Source: UKL13-3 sp964392775 (GTDB taxonomy: Bacteria; Bacteroidota; Bacteroidia; UKL13-3). Taken from it: a stretch of 54,381 nt of DNA. The stretch lies in NCBI GenBank assembly GCA_964392775.1, contig CAYMRD010000016.1:1-54381 (forward strand), read 5' to 3'. The translations under genes and the position numbers were made by a program. Positions 11,301 to 17,775 of this stretch are shown piece by piece. Position 1 is the stretch's first letter, and the number at the start of each line of letters is the position of its first letter. The notes under the pieces were generated by a model. It ran no database searches, had not been told where the DNA came from, and saw only the letters and a program-made list of their open reading frames with translations.

Positions 11301-11656
11301 GGAACCGTTATCGTTTTATAAATATGAGCAACATTGCCAACTCCACTAGCTGTTGAATAGGTCCATGTTGGTCCTAAGGCAGTACCCGAGATGTAAGCAC
11401 ATTTGGTCGCGCTTGGGAAATTAAATGATCCATTGGTCAAACCGTCACCGATATACCAGTTGTCATTGGGGGCATTGGAAACCGGTGTCCATCCGTTGTC
11501 TGCTAACGTGGAGCCGGTTTCAAAGCCACCATCGGTGGCGGGGTTTACGAGTACGGTTTGCGCTTGCGTACCCGCAAGGCAGAGTGAGAGAAACAAAGTA
11601 CCCAGACTTCGTTTCAACCCTTTGATAATAGGGATTGATTGTATTTGTGTTTTCAT
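2321..11656 (-). CDS. Giant T9SS-secreted modular surface protein (GEVED / BNR_assoc_N-like repeats)
   Basis: About 3,111 aa from the preferred ATG at 11656, which opens a signal peptide (MKTQIQ...LFLSLCLAGTQAQ); the frame also runs back to 11728 without a signal-like start. Order of parts: a jelly-roll-like N-terminal region; a parallel beta-helix-like region (about 10.7-9.6 kb, with repeated NNTI/NNTF motifs); then A-G-(A-A-G)x3, where A resembles the BNR_assoc_N module (LSFN...NIAxAKVYYTG...YFWLxYDI) and G is a GEVED domain (YC..., IDxNxNGxFEP, GETEDYTINI). The four G modules begin at 8371, 7000, 5545 and 4135, giving periods of 1371, 1455 and 1410 bp. Then come an STYTWNNSGTSDFNLASNW segment, an LPVTLLSFTA fibronectin-like region and a C-terminal T9SS sorting domain (NPNPFSQSF...GVYFVKI...KVVKH). 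The likely role is a surface adhesin or secreted matrix protein; no catalytic site was seen. Confidence 0.88.
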   Translation of the reverse strand: MKTQIQSIPIIKGLKRSLGTLFLSLCLAGTQAQTVLVNPATDGGFETGSTLADNGWTPVSNAPNDNWYIGDGLTNGSFNFPSATKCAYISGTALGPTWTYSTASGVGNVAHIYKTITVPAGETEVVLSFKYVMGGTTNTKLMVYVCDSNNTPVTTQPQSNGGQVTAGTWGPGRQVLLFSAATPITAAQGVITFTAPIPPSFLNNCTESRTFKLVFTSFRNSTAANNPPPAVDEISVVSKTPVSSTPTLYTINNTLPTAGTNFSSFTDAINWVNAVANCGLTNPITFNVSAGQTFDENTPYITASGSATQPIIFQKSGAGANPVIRPTGTYGAYQPATSNPNPGTQDYGICLYGADYITFDGIDINSNNASQTLAVEYGYLIRNASTTNGARNNTIKNTTIILDRTAFLFGGTTPGTRGILQTANAIVGGGVTALTPNGSNDNNSYYNITIGNVQQGIVIYGATAIVPDRNTIISTLTPGTFNTIGRPEVDNDIGNGTIATCGINLNYQYNAVVSNNSIQNITTNGTASVDGITIGALTGAFNGSGGFGNEVSNNRISGLKSTSITSTATISGLCIQHDNTGSLGTIGFKIYNNTVSNISSAYTGAANATRAIRGLWLRTAAPSNPTTVQYEIVNNTFVIDGSSAPNLSNTVFENAFAGSVLKLRNNLFYNATGAQSGAAVHSVLGITGATSLIGATGSLSDYNDFYYSDPTGGVLSFNNNITTLGGWQSTFGVDANSISADPKLNSSTILYPLLSSPLVAAAPTLSTPYNRDITGNLRAASVYSTIGAYEQTGDVVSPAISDTLIMGINSTSSRNLPGILRVFDDGGMVANTPGTSPRIYYKKPGDQNVFGANTAGTDGWKWVEASNTSSPFDFTIDYSLLRSAVNIHDTIQYFFVAQDTVSTPNVAALPAAEFSGTSVSSITSAPTTPQMYYIYDVPAVYTSSTATQATAKVSQNTTNAGIIRVAVQTGAGDSAYITSLSFNSTGANDLTNIAAAKVWYTKLDSTFEGSNPANIQFGTTYSTPSGSGALGTVVFNGAQAIPANSTVYFWLSYDIKASAILDDSVDATIVSLTYDETPQIPNVLNPAGSRTIKQPYCNPAVTGGRHLSNVSINTLNNNTGSTIFPTPNYVNYPPLGTATTTLQRGFTYNLSVTQSTASTSSIVMIDYNDNGSFEPDETMIISDIAGAINSVSTLPITIPCDATVSSEIRMRILTWFTSGNIAACVGSTAAGEFQDYTISISDNPTDYMSSSATQFSGTIAPSATNKVMMRLPVIAKGCSAAFLSEMHCNTAETDNAGSNIANAKLYSTGRSNVFTATNLLASVATPSGSFIFTGFSDTLYSNAGDTTFYWITYDLSSGATLNDTIDVRIDSINVANRFVIPANNNPAQYMVVKAANTYLHSEVIHPAATRAARAGQLYTPVLRIRIVGSNSGAPRQLTELNFDPAGGGNDSLNIASARVFYTGNSNTFAYTTQFGNAYTADANMTGTKWNAFTIAGVQDLNFDTNYFWLAYDLNSDATIGDSVDASLVSFNLGGILTPSIATVSGALPIKQNYCFMGPSGNNFSNGQGPSAFEDISSVTFGSMTNTSNCSQTGGVGSILNQYSDYSDIIAPPTVTTGTNVAFSLAGVRNCNQPANNNINATFVILIDWNQNGIFDTLPALNEVAYRATPTTSLTTASGNIFVPCFASPGHTRMRIIYGSASNANNANLIGTICGNASTYIYGETEDYTINVEPNSTPTYAGASFVQPSGMAGQGTADFRVLRVAVKTTGCGAVLNNMNFTLTRNTSPADISSVKLYSTGTSNVFNTNNLLATTSPSGNDIQFSGLNALLNNASLADSNYLWLTFDLSPTATALDTVDARLDSLYVLGDWRNTTSNGNPANYFIIPARMTYSDMVITHPNLSSVAQGAIYSQILRVLVKGTNTGPIPITGLSFNVTGGQNIDSARVFYTGASSTFAATTQFGSAYSAAPGTWGSFTISDNITTSNTDNYFWLVFDLKTTATMGDSVDAELTGVTFDGNLEVPSGSNGAPEGTIKIRGEYCTTSAPGTNNNYYRIPTTIIGGVTNAQVTGGNPSPAGAPPFYSDFSALTPRNVSKGPNNISVSTADFGAAVGGYTYLYIDLDQNGDFSGPDEFITSAVTPSPGGATTATAFTYNIPCSAKTGLTRMRLMASKSATAPSLCGASTFQGETEDYTINIQDAPLAFSSSSVTQTSGNAASGGNNQVIMRIKVKVDGCGTPLLTDMYFNTSISSNPAADIAAAKLYTTGTNPIFSSPSTSTLLGTVNNPAGQFSFNISDLLTSFDTTNYWLTYDVQGSAINGDTLDVRLDSIMVMDTIQIPNPNDPPAFRTVLAPMSVLDLTASNPSASTDRIGQGTNNHKAMRIRVIASSSGAAAPVTSLSFNTTGGSNDIHNLANAKVYYTLTDSFATTNQFGTTYTAGSNISGVDWLPFTISGYQELAPDTSYFWLTFDVKSDAPLGDSIDAEVSAVVIAGTTHSVNNPAPAGNVIVRSQYCSPTSSALYCIDSAYVGSMVNATVGTCSPYFDFSDTLSATAYAGSTLPIHLVFAAPTRASAFIDLNRNGIFEPSEEYVLSSTFVPSVSTTVTIPTTALLGDTRIRLRTFYGGTSGGTDRSCSFWNQSGAHDYTLTILPALPQSTYTWNNSGTSDFNLASNWTPVRNAASPSDELVFDSDSVLNITNVFPQTVASLTVTQGTILNMNAPGSATLKVTGTLSLGDNAKINGNANITVEIGESPGTPGTLTAGMNCGINAPVKRWVGLTNYNSSILFPITQAKGTRSLTINYMSPPVYGSITASFVPSKALGDFGFPLYESSIGAMVNVTCSEGYWNLVAADGLSGGVYDATFSMDSIAFLPNPYSVTVINRPDAFSPWSLDGNQSDLTFQDQTTSISRTGMQKLEQFTVAADSTQNPLPVTLLSFTAKTGKSGALVQWTTSSEVNNNGFDLERSVDGRSFEKVSFIKGNGTSMVAHSYSYNDVNAFGDAGSNTLYYRLQQIDNNGRTSYSNVVRVSREAQSLASASVNPNPFSQSFALNLNANEQSTVNILITDYQGRVITSKQVNILSGANAIEIDELATSRAGVYFVKIISSDDSQVIKVVKH

Positions 11657-11796
11657 AATTAAATAATGTTTTGTTAGTAATGGGGGTCGTATGTGTTGGT
11701 CTTGATTATTTAAAAATAGATATTTCACGTAAGCATACAGGAGTGAGGTTCCCGAAACTGTATTTGAGTGTACCGAAAGTGATAAAAACCGGAAAA

Positions 11797-11814
11797 TGTA
11801 TATTAAAATATACA
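11797..11814. promoter_or_regulatory. 18-bp inverted repeat upstream of the giant gene
   Basis: TGTATATT-AA-AATATACA has perfect 8-bp arms. It lies 141 bp upstream of the giant gene's start and 56 bp downstream of the LytTR regulator's stop, on the transcribed path between them. Its symmetry suits a dimeric repressor or activator site; it lacks a T-run expected of a terminator. Function is inferred only. Confidence 0.35.
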
Positions 11815-11869
11815 GGTGTTTGGCAGTGAAGCGGAATTTATTTGCAGTATCCCAAAGAGCAAGGAGATT

Positions 11870-12616
11870 TTAACTGTTAAACCAATGTTTGAATGTTTTA
11901 GAGCGCCCTATACTCACAATCAGCTCTTCTTTGGGTGATTCGAAGGTAGGGCTAATCAAAAAACGCCCGCGTTCAATTTGTTTAATATGCTTAATGTTTT
12001 GGCGGTTAATGATAAACTGCCGGTTAATTCTAAAGAATTGTTGCGGATTGAGGCGCGATTCCAATAACTCTAAACTGCTATCATACATGAATAGCTTTTG
12101 GTCTGTTGTATAAATGAATAAATAGCGCTTGTCCTGAAGTTTAAAGTAAGCTACATCCGAGGCTTTGAGTGTTTGAAATACCAGCCCTGAGTGTACGATG
12201 AATTTCTCCTGATAGTTTTGGTTAAGCGTTGCTATTTGTTGCGATAAAGAAGTGCGCTGCTCATACAATTTTTTATATTTTTCAAATGATTTTTTGAGCT
12301 CACTTTGTTTGATTGGTTTCAGTAAATAAGCAATGCTGTTTAACTCAAATGCTTTGATAGCATATTGATGATAGGATGTTGTAAATATGATGGGGGTATT
12401 TGTGCTGATGTGGTCAAATATTTCAAAGCTTAATCCATCTCCGATTTGAATGTCGGCAAGTATCAGGTCTGTTTCGTTATGTGACAGCCACACAACGGCA
12501 TCTTCGATACTGTCGATACTTGCCTGTATGTTAATATCCGGGAAACAGGTTTTGAGCTGTTGACTCAAATACGTTGCGGCATGTTCTTCATCTTCTATAA
12601 TAATACAACGTGTCAT
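11870..12616 (-). CDS. LytTR-family response regulator
   Basis: A 248-aa cytoplasmic transcription regulator. The receiver domain (about 1-120) has acidic residues E8-D9-E10, phospho-acceptor D55 (LILADIQIGDG), T79/T80 and K100 (YLLKPIK). A linker of about 25 residues leads to a LytTR DNA-binding domain (about 145-245: LKASDVAYFKLQDKRYLFIYT, FFRINRQFIINRQNIKHI). The start ATG overlaps the kinase stop codon (ATGA, 12613-12616), so the two are translationally coupled and almost certainly cognate. The target is unknown; the giant adhesin immediately downstream on the same strand is an obvious candidate, by position only. Confidence 0.93.
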   Translation of the reverse strand: MTRCIIIEDEEHAATYLSQQLKTCFPDINIQASIDSIEDAVVWLSHNETDLILADIQIGDGLSFEIFDHISTNTPIIFTTSYHQYAIKAFELNSIAYLLKPIKQSELKKSFEKYKKLYEQRTSLSQQIATLNQNYQEKFIVHSGLVFQTLKASDVAYFKLQDKRYLFIYTTDQKLFMYDSSLELLESRLNPQQFFRINRQFIINRQNIKHIKQIERGRFLISPTFESPKEELIVSIGRSKTFKHWFNS

Positions 12617-14415
12617 AGCATTTTAGGTTGTGTGTTAAACAAAGGTAATGTTACTGTGTAATGGTTTTCAGTTTCAATAAATGTCGGAAGCTCTTTTCCA
12701 AATAATCTGTACCGTTCCAATAAGTTTTTTTGTCCAATTCCTGTTGATACAATGCCGGGGCTTCTTCGTTGCAAATTGTTTTCAATAATCAGGGTATTAC
12801 CCGATAGTTTTACAATGATAGTTAAGTTTTTATTGCTTGAAATAATATTGTGCTTGATGGCATTTTCCAATATCATTTGGAGTGCAAATGTTGGAATATA
12901 ATATTCTTCGGGATGCTCTACCTCAAAATGAATATGAAGCTTGGTTCCAAAACGTACTTTTTGCAGATAGAGGTAGTTGTTGATAATAGCCATCTCGTCC
13001 TTTAGCTTCACAGCAGATACATCTATGGTTTCAAGAATATTTCTGTAAAGAGTCGAAAAGTGTTCTATAAATTCAATGGCTTTGTGTTTATCGGTATGCA
13101 CAATGGAACTGAGTGTGCTTAGGCTGTTGAATAGAAAGTGAGGGTCAACCCTTGATTTAAGAACTTCATATTTGGCAACAACATTCTCTTCAATTAACCG
13201 CTCATTCTGAGTGCTTAAAGTTTGATTGAGTTGTTGTTTTAGCCGGGTATTTCTCCATAACATAATTGCCAGCACACAAATGCTCAATATCAGGGCTGCA
13301 AAGATGTTTAAGAGGAGCTGTTGGCGTTGGGTATTAGCTTCAGCAATTTCTTTGTTCTTATTGAGCAATGTTATTTCGTTGTTTTTTTTCTGAAGTATGT
13401 ATGCATTTTGAATATCGCTAACCTGTTTGTACGTTTCCTTATTCAGTATAGAGTCCTTTATCGCTTCGTAAAGCAACCTTTCTGAATAAGCGGCCTTAAA
13501 CTCTTTTCTCATGGCGTATAGTTCTGAGAGATGCTTATGATTATCGCTAATCATTTGTGTAATTCCGGCTTTGCTTGCATATTGTCCCGAAATGAGCAAT
13601 AACTTTTCAGCTTCAATAAGATTGTTTTCTTTGATTGCAACTTCACTCAGGTTGTCGTAAATAGATGATAATCGCTGGTAATTGTTCAGTGTTAAACTGA
13701 TTGACAAAGCTTCGTTCAGGTATTTGCGAGCCAATGCGGTTTGGTTTAGCTTTAAGTACACACTTCCGATATCTTCATTGCATAAAGCAATCACATAAGA
13801 GTCGTTTCTTGCACGGCCTTTGGCAAGGGCTTGTTTATAGTATAAAATGGCACCCTTAAAATCAGATTTTTGCTCCCGGATATAAGCCAATCCCGAGAAG
13901 AGGATTCCGCTGTTTGCCTGGTATCCATATTTTTCGCTTATAACAAGGGCTTCGTTGAAGTATGTTTCTGCTAAATCATCTTTATGAAGATAGGAATAAA
14001 CCACTCCCGTATTATATAAACACCGTAATACGTTCTCGTATTTCTGTTTTTCTTCATACACGCGAAGTGCTTGCTGGTAATAGAATAGTGCTTTTCGGTA
14101 ATCAGCTTTGTAGAGGTAATAATTTCCGAAGGTGAAATCAACCCTTGCCTTCAATAAAGATATACCCGTTTGTTGTGCCAGTGTATTTGCCTGCGTTATG
14201 TACTCAAAGGCTTTGTTAAGGTCTACTGAGTTGTAGCGGGTTCCAATTTCGGCCAATAGTAAAACCCTGGAGGAATCCTTGGAGGTGTGTTTTAGTAAAT
14301 TTTCTAAGCTGTCCAGCTCCGTGTTTATAGGACTCGAAGCGGCATAACTGCGCCAGGTGAACAGCAGCAGAATAATGCAAGGAATCAGCGTTGCAATGCT
14401 TTTATGTTTGTATAT
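12613..14415 (-). CDS. TPR-containing LytS-type sensor histidine kinase
   Basis: A membrane sensor of about 600 aa: signal peptide, a TPR array of roughly six repeats (periplasmic), a coiled coil, one membrane segment (LLLNIFAALILSICVLAIMLW), then a His_kinase domain with phospho-acceptor His in RVDPHFLFNSL, an N-box (ALQMILENAIKHN) and an ATP-lid-like GIGQKNLLERY. The first conventional start in frame is TTG at 14256, but that discards an obvious signal peptide: the frame continues upstream as YKHKSIATLIPCIILLLFTW and then RSYAASS, with no ATG, GTG or TTG before the stop at 14443-14445. I therefore place the start at the ATA codon 14413-14415, one base from ATG; CTG or ATT codons just upstream are alternatives. 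It is coupled to the LytTR regulator by an ATGA overlap. Confidence 0.85.
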   Translation of the reverse strand: MYKHKSIATLIPCIILLLFTWRSYAASSPINTELDSLENLLKHTSKDSSRVLLLAEIGTRYNSVDLNKAFEYITQANTLAQQTGISLLKARVDFTFGNYYLYKADYRKALFYYQQALRVYEEKQKYENVLRCLYNTGVVYSYLHKDDLAETYFNEALVISEKYGYQANSGILFSGLAYIREQKSDFKGAILYYKQALAKGRARNDSYVIALCNEDIGSVYLKLNQTALARKYLNEALSISLTLNNYQRLSSIYDNLSEVAIKENNLIEAEKLLLISGQYASKAGITQMISDNHKHLSELYAMRKEFKAAYSERLLYEAIKDSILNKETYKQVSDIQNAYILQKKNNEITLLNKNKEIAEANTQRQQLLLNIFAALILSICVLAIMLWRNTRLKQQLNQTLSTQNERLIEENVVAKYEVLKSRVDPHFLFNSLSTLSSIVHTDKHKAIEFIEHFSTLYRNILETIDVSAVKLKDEMAIINNYLYLQKVRFGTKLHIHFEVEHPEEYYIPTFALQMILENAIKHNIISSNKNLTIIVKLSGNTLIIENNLQRRSPGIVSTGIGQKNLLERYRLFGKELPTFIETENHYTVTLPLFNTQPKML

Positions 14416-14570
14416 CAGTAGCAGAATAATGAGGTTTAGTGGCTAAGGTAAGAGAATTGTTTTGAATTTCAGTATTGCCAGATGCAAAGGTTTTTTTGAG
14501 GCTGACCATAATCATGGTTTGAAGGCTCAGAATCCCTATTTTCGCAGTTCATTTTGAATCCATCTTGTAT

Positions 14571-15497
14571 ATGGAAACTAAAAACTATAACGTACTGGCA
14601 TACTATTATTACACTCCTATCGAAAATCCGGAGGAGTTTACAGCCCAACATCTCAGGTATTGCAAAGAGATTGGATTGAGAGGCCGTATTTACATTGCCC
14701 ACGAAGGCATTAACGGAACGGTGAGCGGAACCAAAGAAATTTGCGAACGCTACATGGCCGATTTAAAAGCCGACCCGCGCTTTGCCGGCATTGAGTTCAA
14801 AATTGATGCTCACCACGAACATGCCTTTAACCGCATGCATGTGCGTACCAAAACCGAAATTGTACACAGCGGCTTGCGCAATCCTAAAGATATTGACCCA
14901 ACCAAGGTTACCGGTAAACATTTGCGCGGTGAAGAGTTCCTAGCTTTAAAAGACAGGGAAGATGTGGTGATTGTGGATGTGCGAAGCAATTACGAAACAC
15001 GCTTGGGCCGCTTTAAAAACAGCATCACCTTTGATATCGAAAACTTCCGTGACTTCCCTGAGAAGATTGCTGAATTGGAACAGTTCAGAGATAAAACGAT
15101 TGTTACCTGTTGCACCGGTGGTATCAAATGCGAAAAGGCTTCGGCCCTTTTAATTAAAGAAGGATTTAAAGACGTATACCAGTTGCACAACGGTATTATT
15201 GGGTATGCCAAAGATACCGGAGGAAAAGATTTTGATGGGGTATTGTATGTGTTTGACGGACGTGTAGCTGTTCCGGTTAATGAGGTGAATCCTACAGCTA
15301 TTGCAACCTGTACCAAATGTGGTACACCTACCACGCGCAACCTCAACTGCGCCAATGTTGATTGCAATGAGCAGTTTAATATGTGCGAACCTTGTGCCGA
15401 AGAACTGGAAGGTGCTTGTTCGGATGCTTGTAAAGTGGCTCCGGGTAAACGTGAATACAATGGAACGGGCTATTATACCCGTCCGGTAATCGACTAA
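14571..15497 (+). CDS. trhO: tRNA uridine(34) hydroxylase (rhodanese-fold TrhO)
   Basis: A 308-aa enzyme of the YceA/TrhO family, which makes 5-hydroxyuridine at tRNA position 34 in an oxygen-dependent reaction. The N-terminal TrhO domain (about 1-100) includes the family signature GRIYIAHEGINGTVSG. The rhodanese domain (about 110-230) has the active loop CTGGIKC with the catalytic Cys at about 181. A C-terminal cysteine-rich tail (CTKCGTP, CANVDC, CEPC) is normal for the long form. I chose ATG 14571 (METKNYNV) rather than the TTG two codons upstream. It stands alone, with a terminator 22 bp downstream. Confidence 0.95.
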   Translation: METKNYNVLAYYYYTPIENPEEFTAQHLRYCKEIGLRGRIYIAHEGINGTVSGTKEICERYMADLKADPRFAGIEFKIDAHHEHAFNRMHVRTKTEIVHSGLRNPKDIDPTKVTGKHLRGEEFLALKDREDVVIVDVRSNYETRLGRFKNSITFDIENFRDFPEKIAELEQFRDKTIVTCCTGGIKCEKASALLIKEGFKDVYQLHNGIIGYAKDTGGKDFDGVLYVFDGRVAVPVNEVNPTAIATCTKCGTPTTRNLNCANVDCNEQFNMCEPCAEELEGACSDACKVAPGKREYNGTGYYTRPVID

Positions 15498-15518
15498 TCG
15501 TATTTTAAAATGATATTC

Positions 15519-15546
15519 AAATCCCGCCTTGCGCGGGATTTTTTGT
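15519..15546 (+). terminator. Terminator of trhO
   Basis: AAATCCCGC (15519-15527), loop CTTGC, GCGGGATTT (15533-15541) and further Ts. It is a rho-independent terminator directly after trhO. Confidence 0.85.
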
Positions 15547-15775
15547 TAAATGAACAGAATAACCGCAATGGCCGCAAAGAAGACGCAACGGGCGCAAGAG
15601 GGTTGTGATAAACGTAAGTATTTCTGGCGAGCGTAGTGTATTCTGGTGGCAACATTTTTTTGTCACGAAGACACCAGAACACCGGAGTACAAGTTCAGCA
15701 TTCGAAATTCATTAATCAGCATTTTTGTTTGCAGTTTGAGGTTTGCAGTTCGTCATTCAATATTTATTATTATTA

Positions 15776-15932
15776 CTGACTATCGGGATATTGTCAATTA
15801 AACTTCTTCCATCCTCCGCAGCCCCTAATCCTAAAGGGAGTTCCGCCCACAAGTCTTTTAGAAAGTGTGCGGTTGGTCCCCGCCAGGGGGCAGGGGTGCG
15901 CAAGGGCAAGTTGACAATATCCCGATAGTCAG
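15776..15932. repeat. 157-bp element with perfect 22-bp terminal inverted repeats (MITE-like)
   Basis: 15776-15797 (CTGACTATCGGGATATTG...) and 15911-15932 are exact reverse complements. The 113 bp between them carries no convincing gene. A third copy of the inner 18 bp (TTGACAATATCCCGATAG) stands alone at 16201-16218. The arrangement looks like a small non-autonomous mobile element, with a solo end further along. The rest of the 15498-16262 spacer holds spacer-type repeats only. Confidence 0.6.
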
Positions 15933-16059
15933 TTTTATTATTACTTGGTTAATTAGCATGGAACAGCGGTTCACACAGAGAACCACAAAGAGAATGGATT
16001 CAGGCAGCCTTGCTCCGTGTATTCTGTGAGTTTTATCCTCCGTTGCTTTTTTTTCGTGG

Positions 16060-16218
16060 GAAATTGGATCTCACAGATCACGAGGCTCTGCTCCCGATAG
16101 AGAGTTTGCCTCTCTATGCCACAGATTTGCACAGATAATCCGCGTTAATCTGCGAAATCTGCGGGAAACAACATTACAGAATACCTTTCACTCCCTGAAT
16201 TTGACAATATCCCGATAG
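16060..16218. repeat. Degenerate intergenic repeats and solo MITE end
   Basis: Contains words such as AATCCGCGTTAATCTGCG and AAATCTGCGGGA, a composite spacer repeat I recall from many bacterial genomes, then the solo TTGACAATATCCCGATAG at 16201-16218. A related fragment (CGCGGATTTC...GACGCAGATT) occurs at 53879-53904. No ORF here is credible. Confidence 0.45.
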
Positions 16219-16262
16219 ATTCGGTTTTTTCGCCACAAAGCACAAATCATCACCAAGATAGT

Positions 16263-17177
16263 TCAAAGTTGAATCTCCCAAACCATCACCGTGCGGTCAT
16301 CACTGCAAGTAATGAGTTCGGTATCACTCAACCATAATACTTTGTTCACGGAAGTTACGTGTCCGTCATTTTTCAGCTTATCAACCACCTTCAATAATTG
16401 CCCGGTTTGGCTGTCCCAAATCTTCAGGGTTTTATCCATGCTTACCGTGGCAAACAATTGTCCATTTGGCGAAAAAACAATGGCATTGATATGCAAGGTA
16501 TGCGCAGGAATATCAAGCTTAGGCTGGAGCGTATCGGCCAGATTCCAGCTTTTGAGCATCACATCACGGCCTCCGCTGTACAAATGTGTTCCGTCAAAAC
16601 TGTACGCAAGTGCAAAAACAGAATTGGTATGAGCTTTCCATTCACTGATGTTTTCAAAGGTTGTTGAATTGTATAAGCGTATAAAATAATCACTGAATCC
16701 AACTGCAAATTGTTGTTTGTTGGGATGAATGGCCAATACACGTGCACTTTTATCGGATGCCTGAATGTTGTGTTTGAGATTCAAATCCTCATCCCATACC
16801 CGTATGGCTCCATCGCCACCAACAGTAATGAGTAAATCTCCTATTTGTTGAATATCAAAAATGCCCAGCGTATGCGCTTCAATATTTCTGATTTCTTTGC
16901 CCGCGGCTAAATCAACCACATGCAGATTGCCCGATGCGGCTCCACAGAATAACCATTGGCGATTGGTATCTAAATACAAAGAATACACAGGACGGTTGAC
17001 TTGTACAATCAGTTTGCCATCGGCTTTGGTTTGTTGGTTCCATTCCACCACAAAACCATCATCGGCTCCACTGAAAAAAGTATGAGGATGCGTTCCCTTG
17101 CAAAGGGAGAAGATACTTCCGCGGTGACCGCTAAAATGTGCTATTTTCGCAACTTGTAATTTTGTTATGCCCATCAT
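16263..17177 (-). CDS. WD40-repeat beta-propeller protein
   Basis: A 304-aa protein with about seven WD40 blades and no signal peptide, so probably a cytoplasmic scaffold. Blade signatures include GHRGSIFSL, AHTLGIFDI, GGDGAIRVWD, AHTNSVFALAYSFDG, GGRDVMLKSWN, AHTLHINAIVFSPNG, MDKTLKIWD and CSDDRTVMVWE. The first blade begins within about 15 residues of the N-terminus, which forces the start to one of the two adjacent ATGs at 17175-17177 or 17172-17174. Either overlaps the divergent start of the PPTase gene. The partner and role are unknown. Confidence 0.9.
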   Translation of the reverse strand: MMGITKLQVAKIAHFSGHRGSIFSLCKGTHPHTFFSGADDGFVVEWNQQTKADGKLIVQVNRPVYSLYLDTNRQWLFCGAASGNLHVVDLAAGKEIRNIEAHTLGIFDIQQIGDLLITVGGDGAIRVWDEDLNLKHNIQASDKSARVLAIHPNKQQFAVGFSDYFIRLYNSTTFENISEWKAHTNSVFALAYSFDGTHLYSGGRDVMLKSWNLADTLQPKLDIPAHTLHINAIVFSPNGQLFATVSMDKTLKIWDSQTGQLLKVVDKLKNDGHVTSVNKVLWLSDTELITCSDDRTVMVWEIQL

Positions 17178-17775
17178 TCAGCGTACAAACCTAAGCCAAA
17201 ATACGGTATTGGCCGTATGGAAAATCACCGAATCGCGTGACGAATTGCTGGCGCTGTTTACCGGGCATATTAAAGATTCCGGCCCCAACCGCCACGATAA
17301 CCTGCACTGGCTGGCAAGCCGCTTGATTATTGAACATTTGTTTGATGGATTGTCCGTGGTGCTTACCAAGGATGTTTTCAACAAACCTTCGTTGCAGGTA
17401 AACGGACAACCTTGTTTTGTGTCCATCACACATTCGTTTGCTTATGCTGCGGTTTTGGTAAGTATGGAGGTTCCGGTGGCTATTGATATGGAAAAGGTGG
17501 ATGAACGGGTGATAAGGGTTTCGCGTAAGTTTATTCGCAGCGATGAACAGTATGAGGATGACGATATTGCCCAACGGTATACGCTTATCTGGTCGGCCAA
17601 AGAAACCTTGTACAAACTCCATGGCTCCAAAGAACTCGATTTTAAAGAACACCTTAGGATAGGTATTATTTCCAATACCGAACTCAAAGGGGAAATTCTC
17701 AAAGAGGGATTTGAGTTTACGGCCATCATCAGGGCTTTTATGGTGGATGGTTATATTCTTACCTACAGTATTTAA
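17167..17775 (+). CDS. 4'-phosphopantetheinyl transferase superfamily protein
   Basis: A 202-aa enzyme expected to transfer 4'-phosphopantetheine from CoA to a serine of an acyl or peptidyl carrier protein. Family motifs: SITHSFAYAAV (about 86-96), the metal site D107-x-E109 in VAIDMEKVD, and WSAKETLYK with W142, K145, E146 and K150. The length fits Sfp/HetI-like members. The ATG (17167-17169) lies inside the first codons of the divergent WD40 gene, so each gene's promoter must lie within the other's coding sequence. A second, truncated copy of its 3' end lies at 28050-28119. Confidence 0.92.
   Translation: MPIIQRTNLSQNTVLAVWKITESRDELLALFTGHIKDSGPNRHDNLHWLASRLIIEHLFDGLSVVLTKDVFNKPSLQVNGQPCFVSITHSFAYAAVLVSMEVPVAIDMEKVDERVIRVSRKFIRSDEQYEDDDIAQRYTLIWSAKETLYKLHGSKELDFKEHLRIGIISNTELKGEILKEGFEFTAIIRAFMVDGYILTYSI

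Noticed and set aside
2551..11666. Many plus-strand and alternate-frame ORFs of 60-115 codons inside the giant gene
   Set aside because: They are shadows of the highly repetitive Thr/Ser/Asn/Gly-rich coding strand; none has a recognisable domain or its own start context.
14990..15460. 156-codon minus-strand ORF inside trhO
   Set aside because: It is the mirror of a well-conserved enzyme gene and shows no family pattern.
15743..15928. 61-codon ORF across the inverted-repeat element
   Set aside because: It spans the left end and interior of the MITE-like element, has no family resemblance and is most likely chance.
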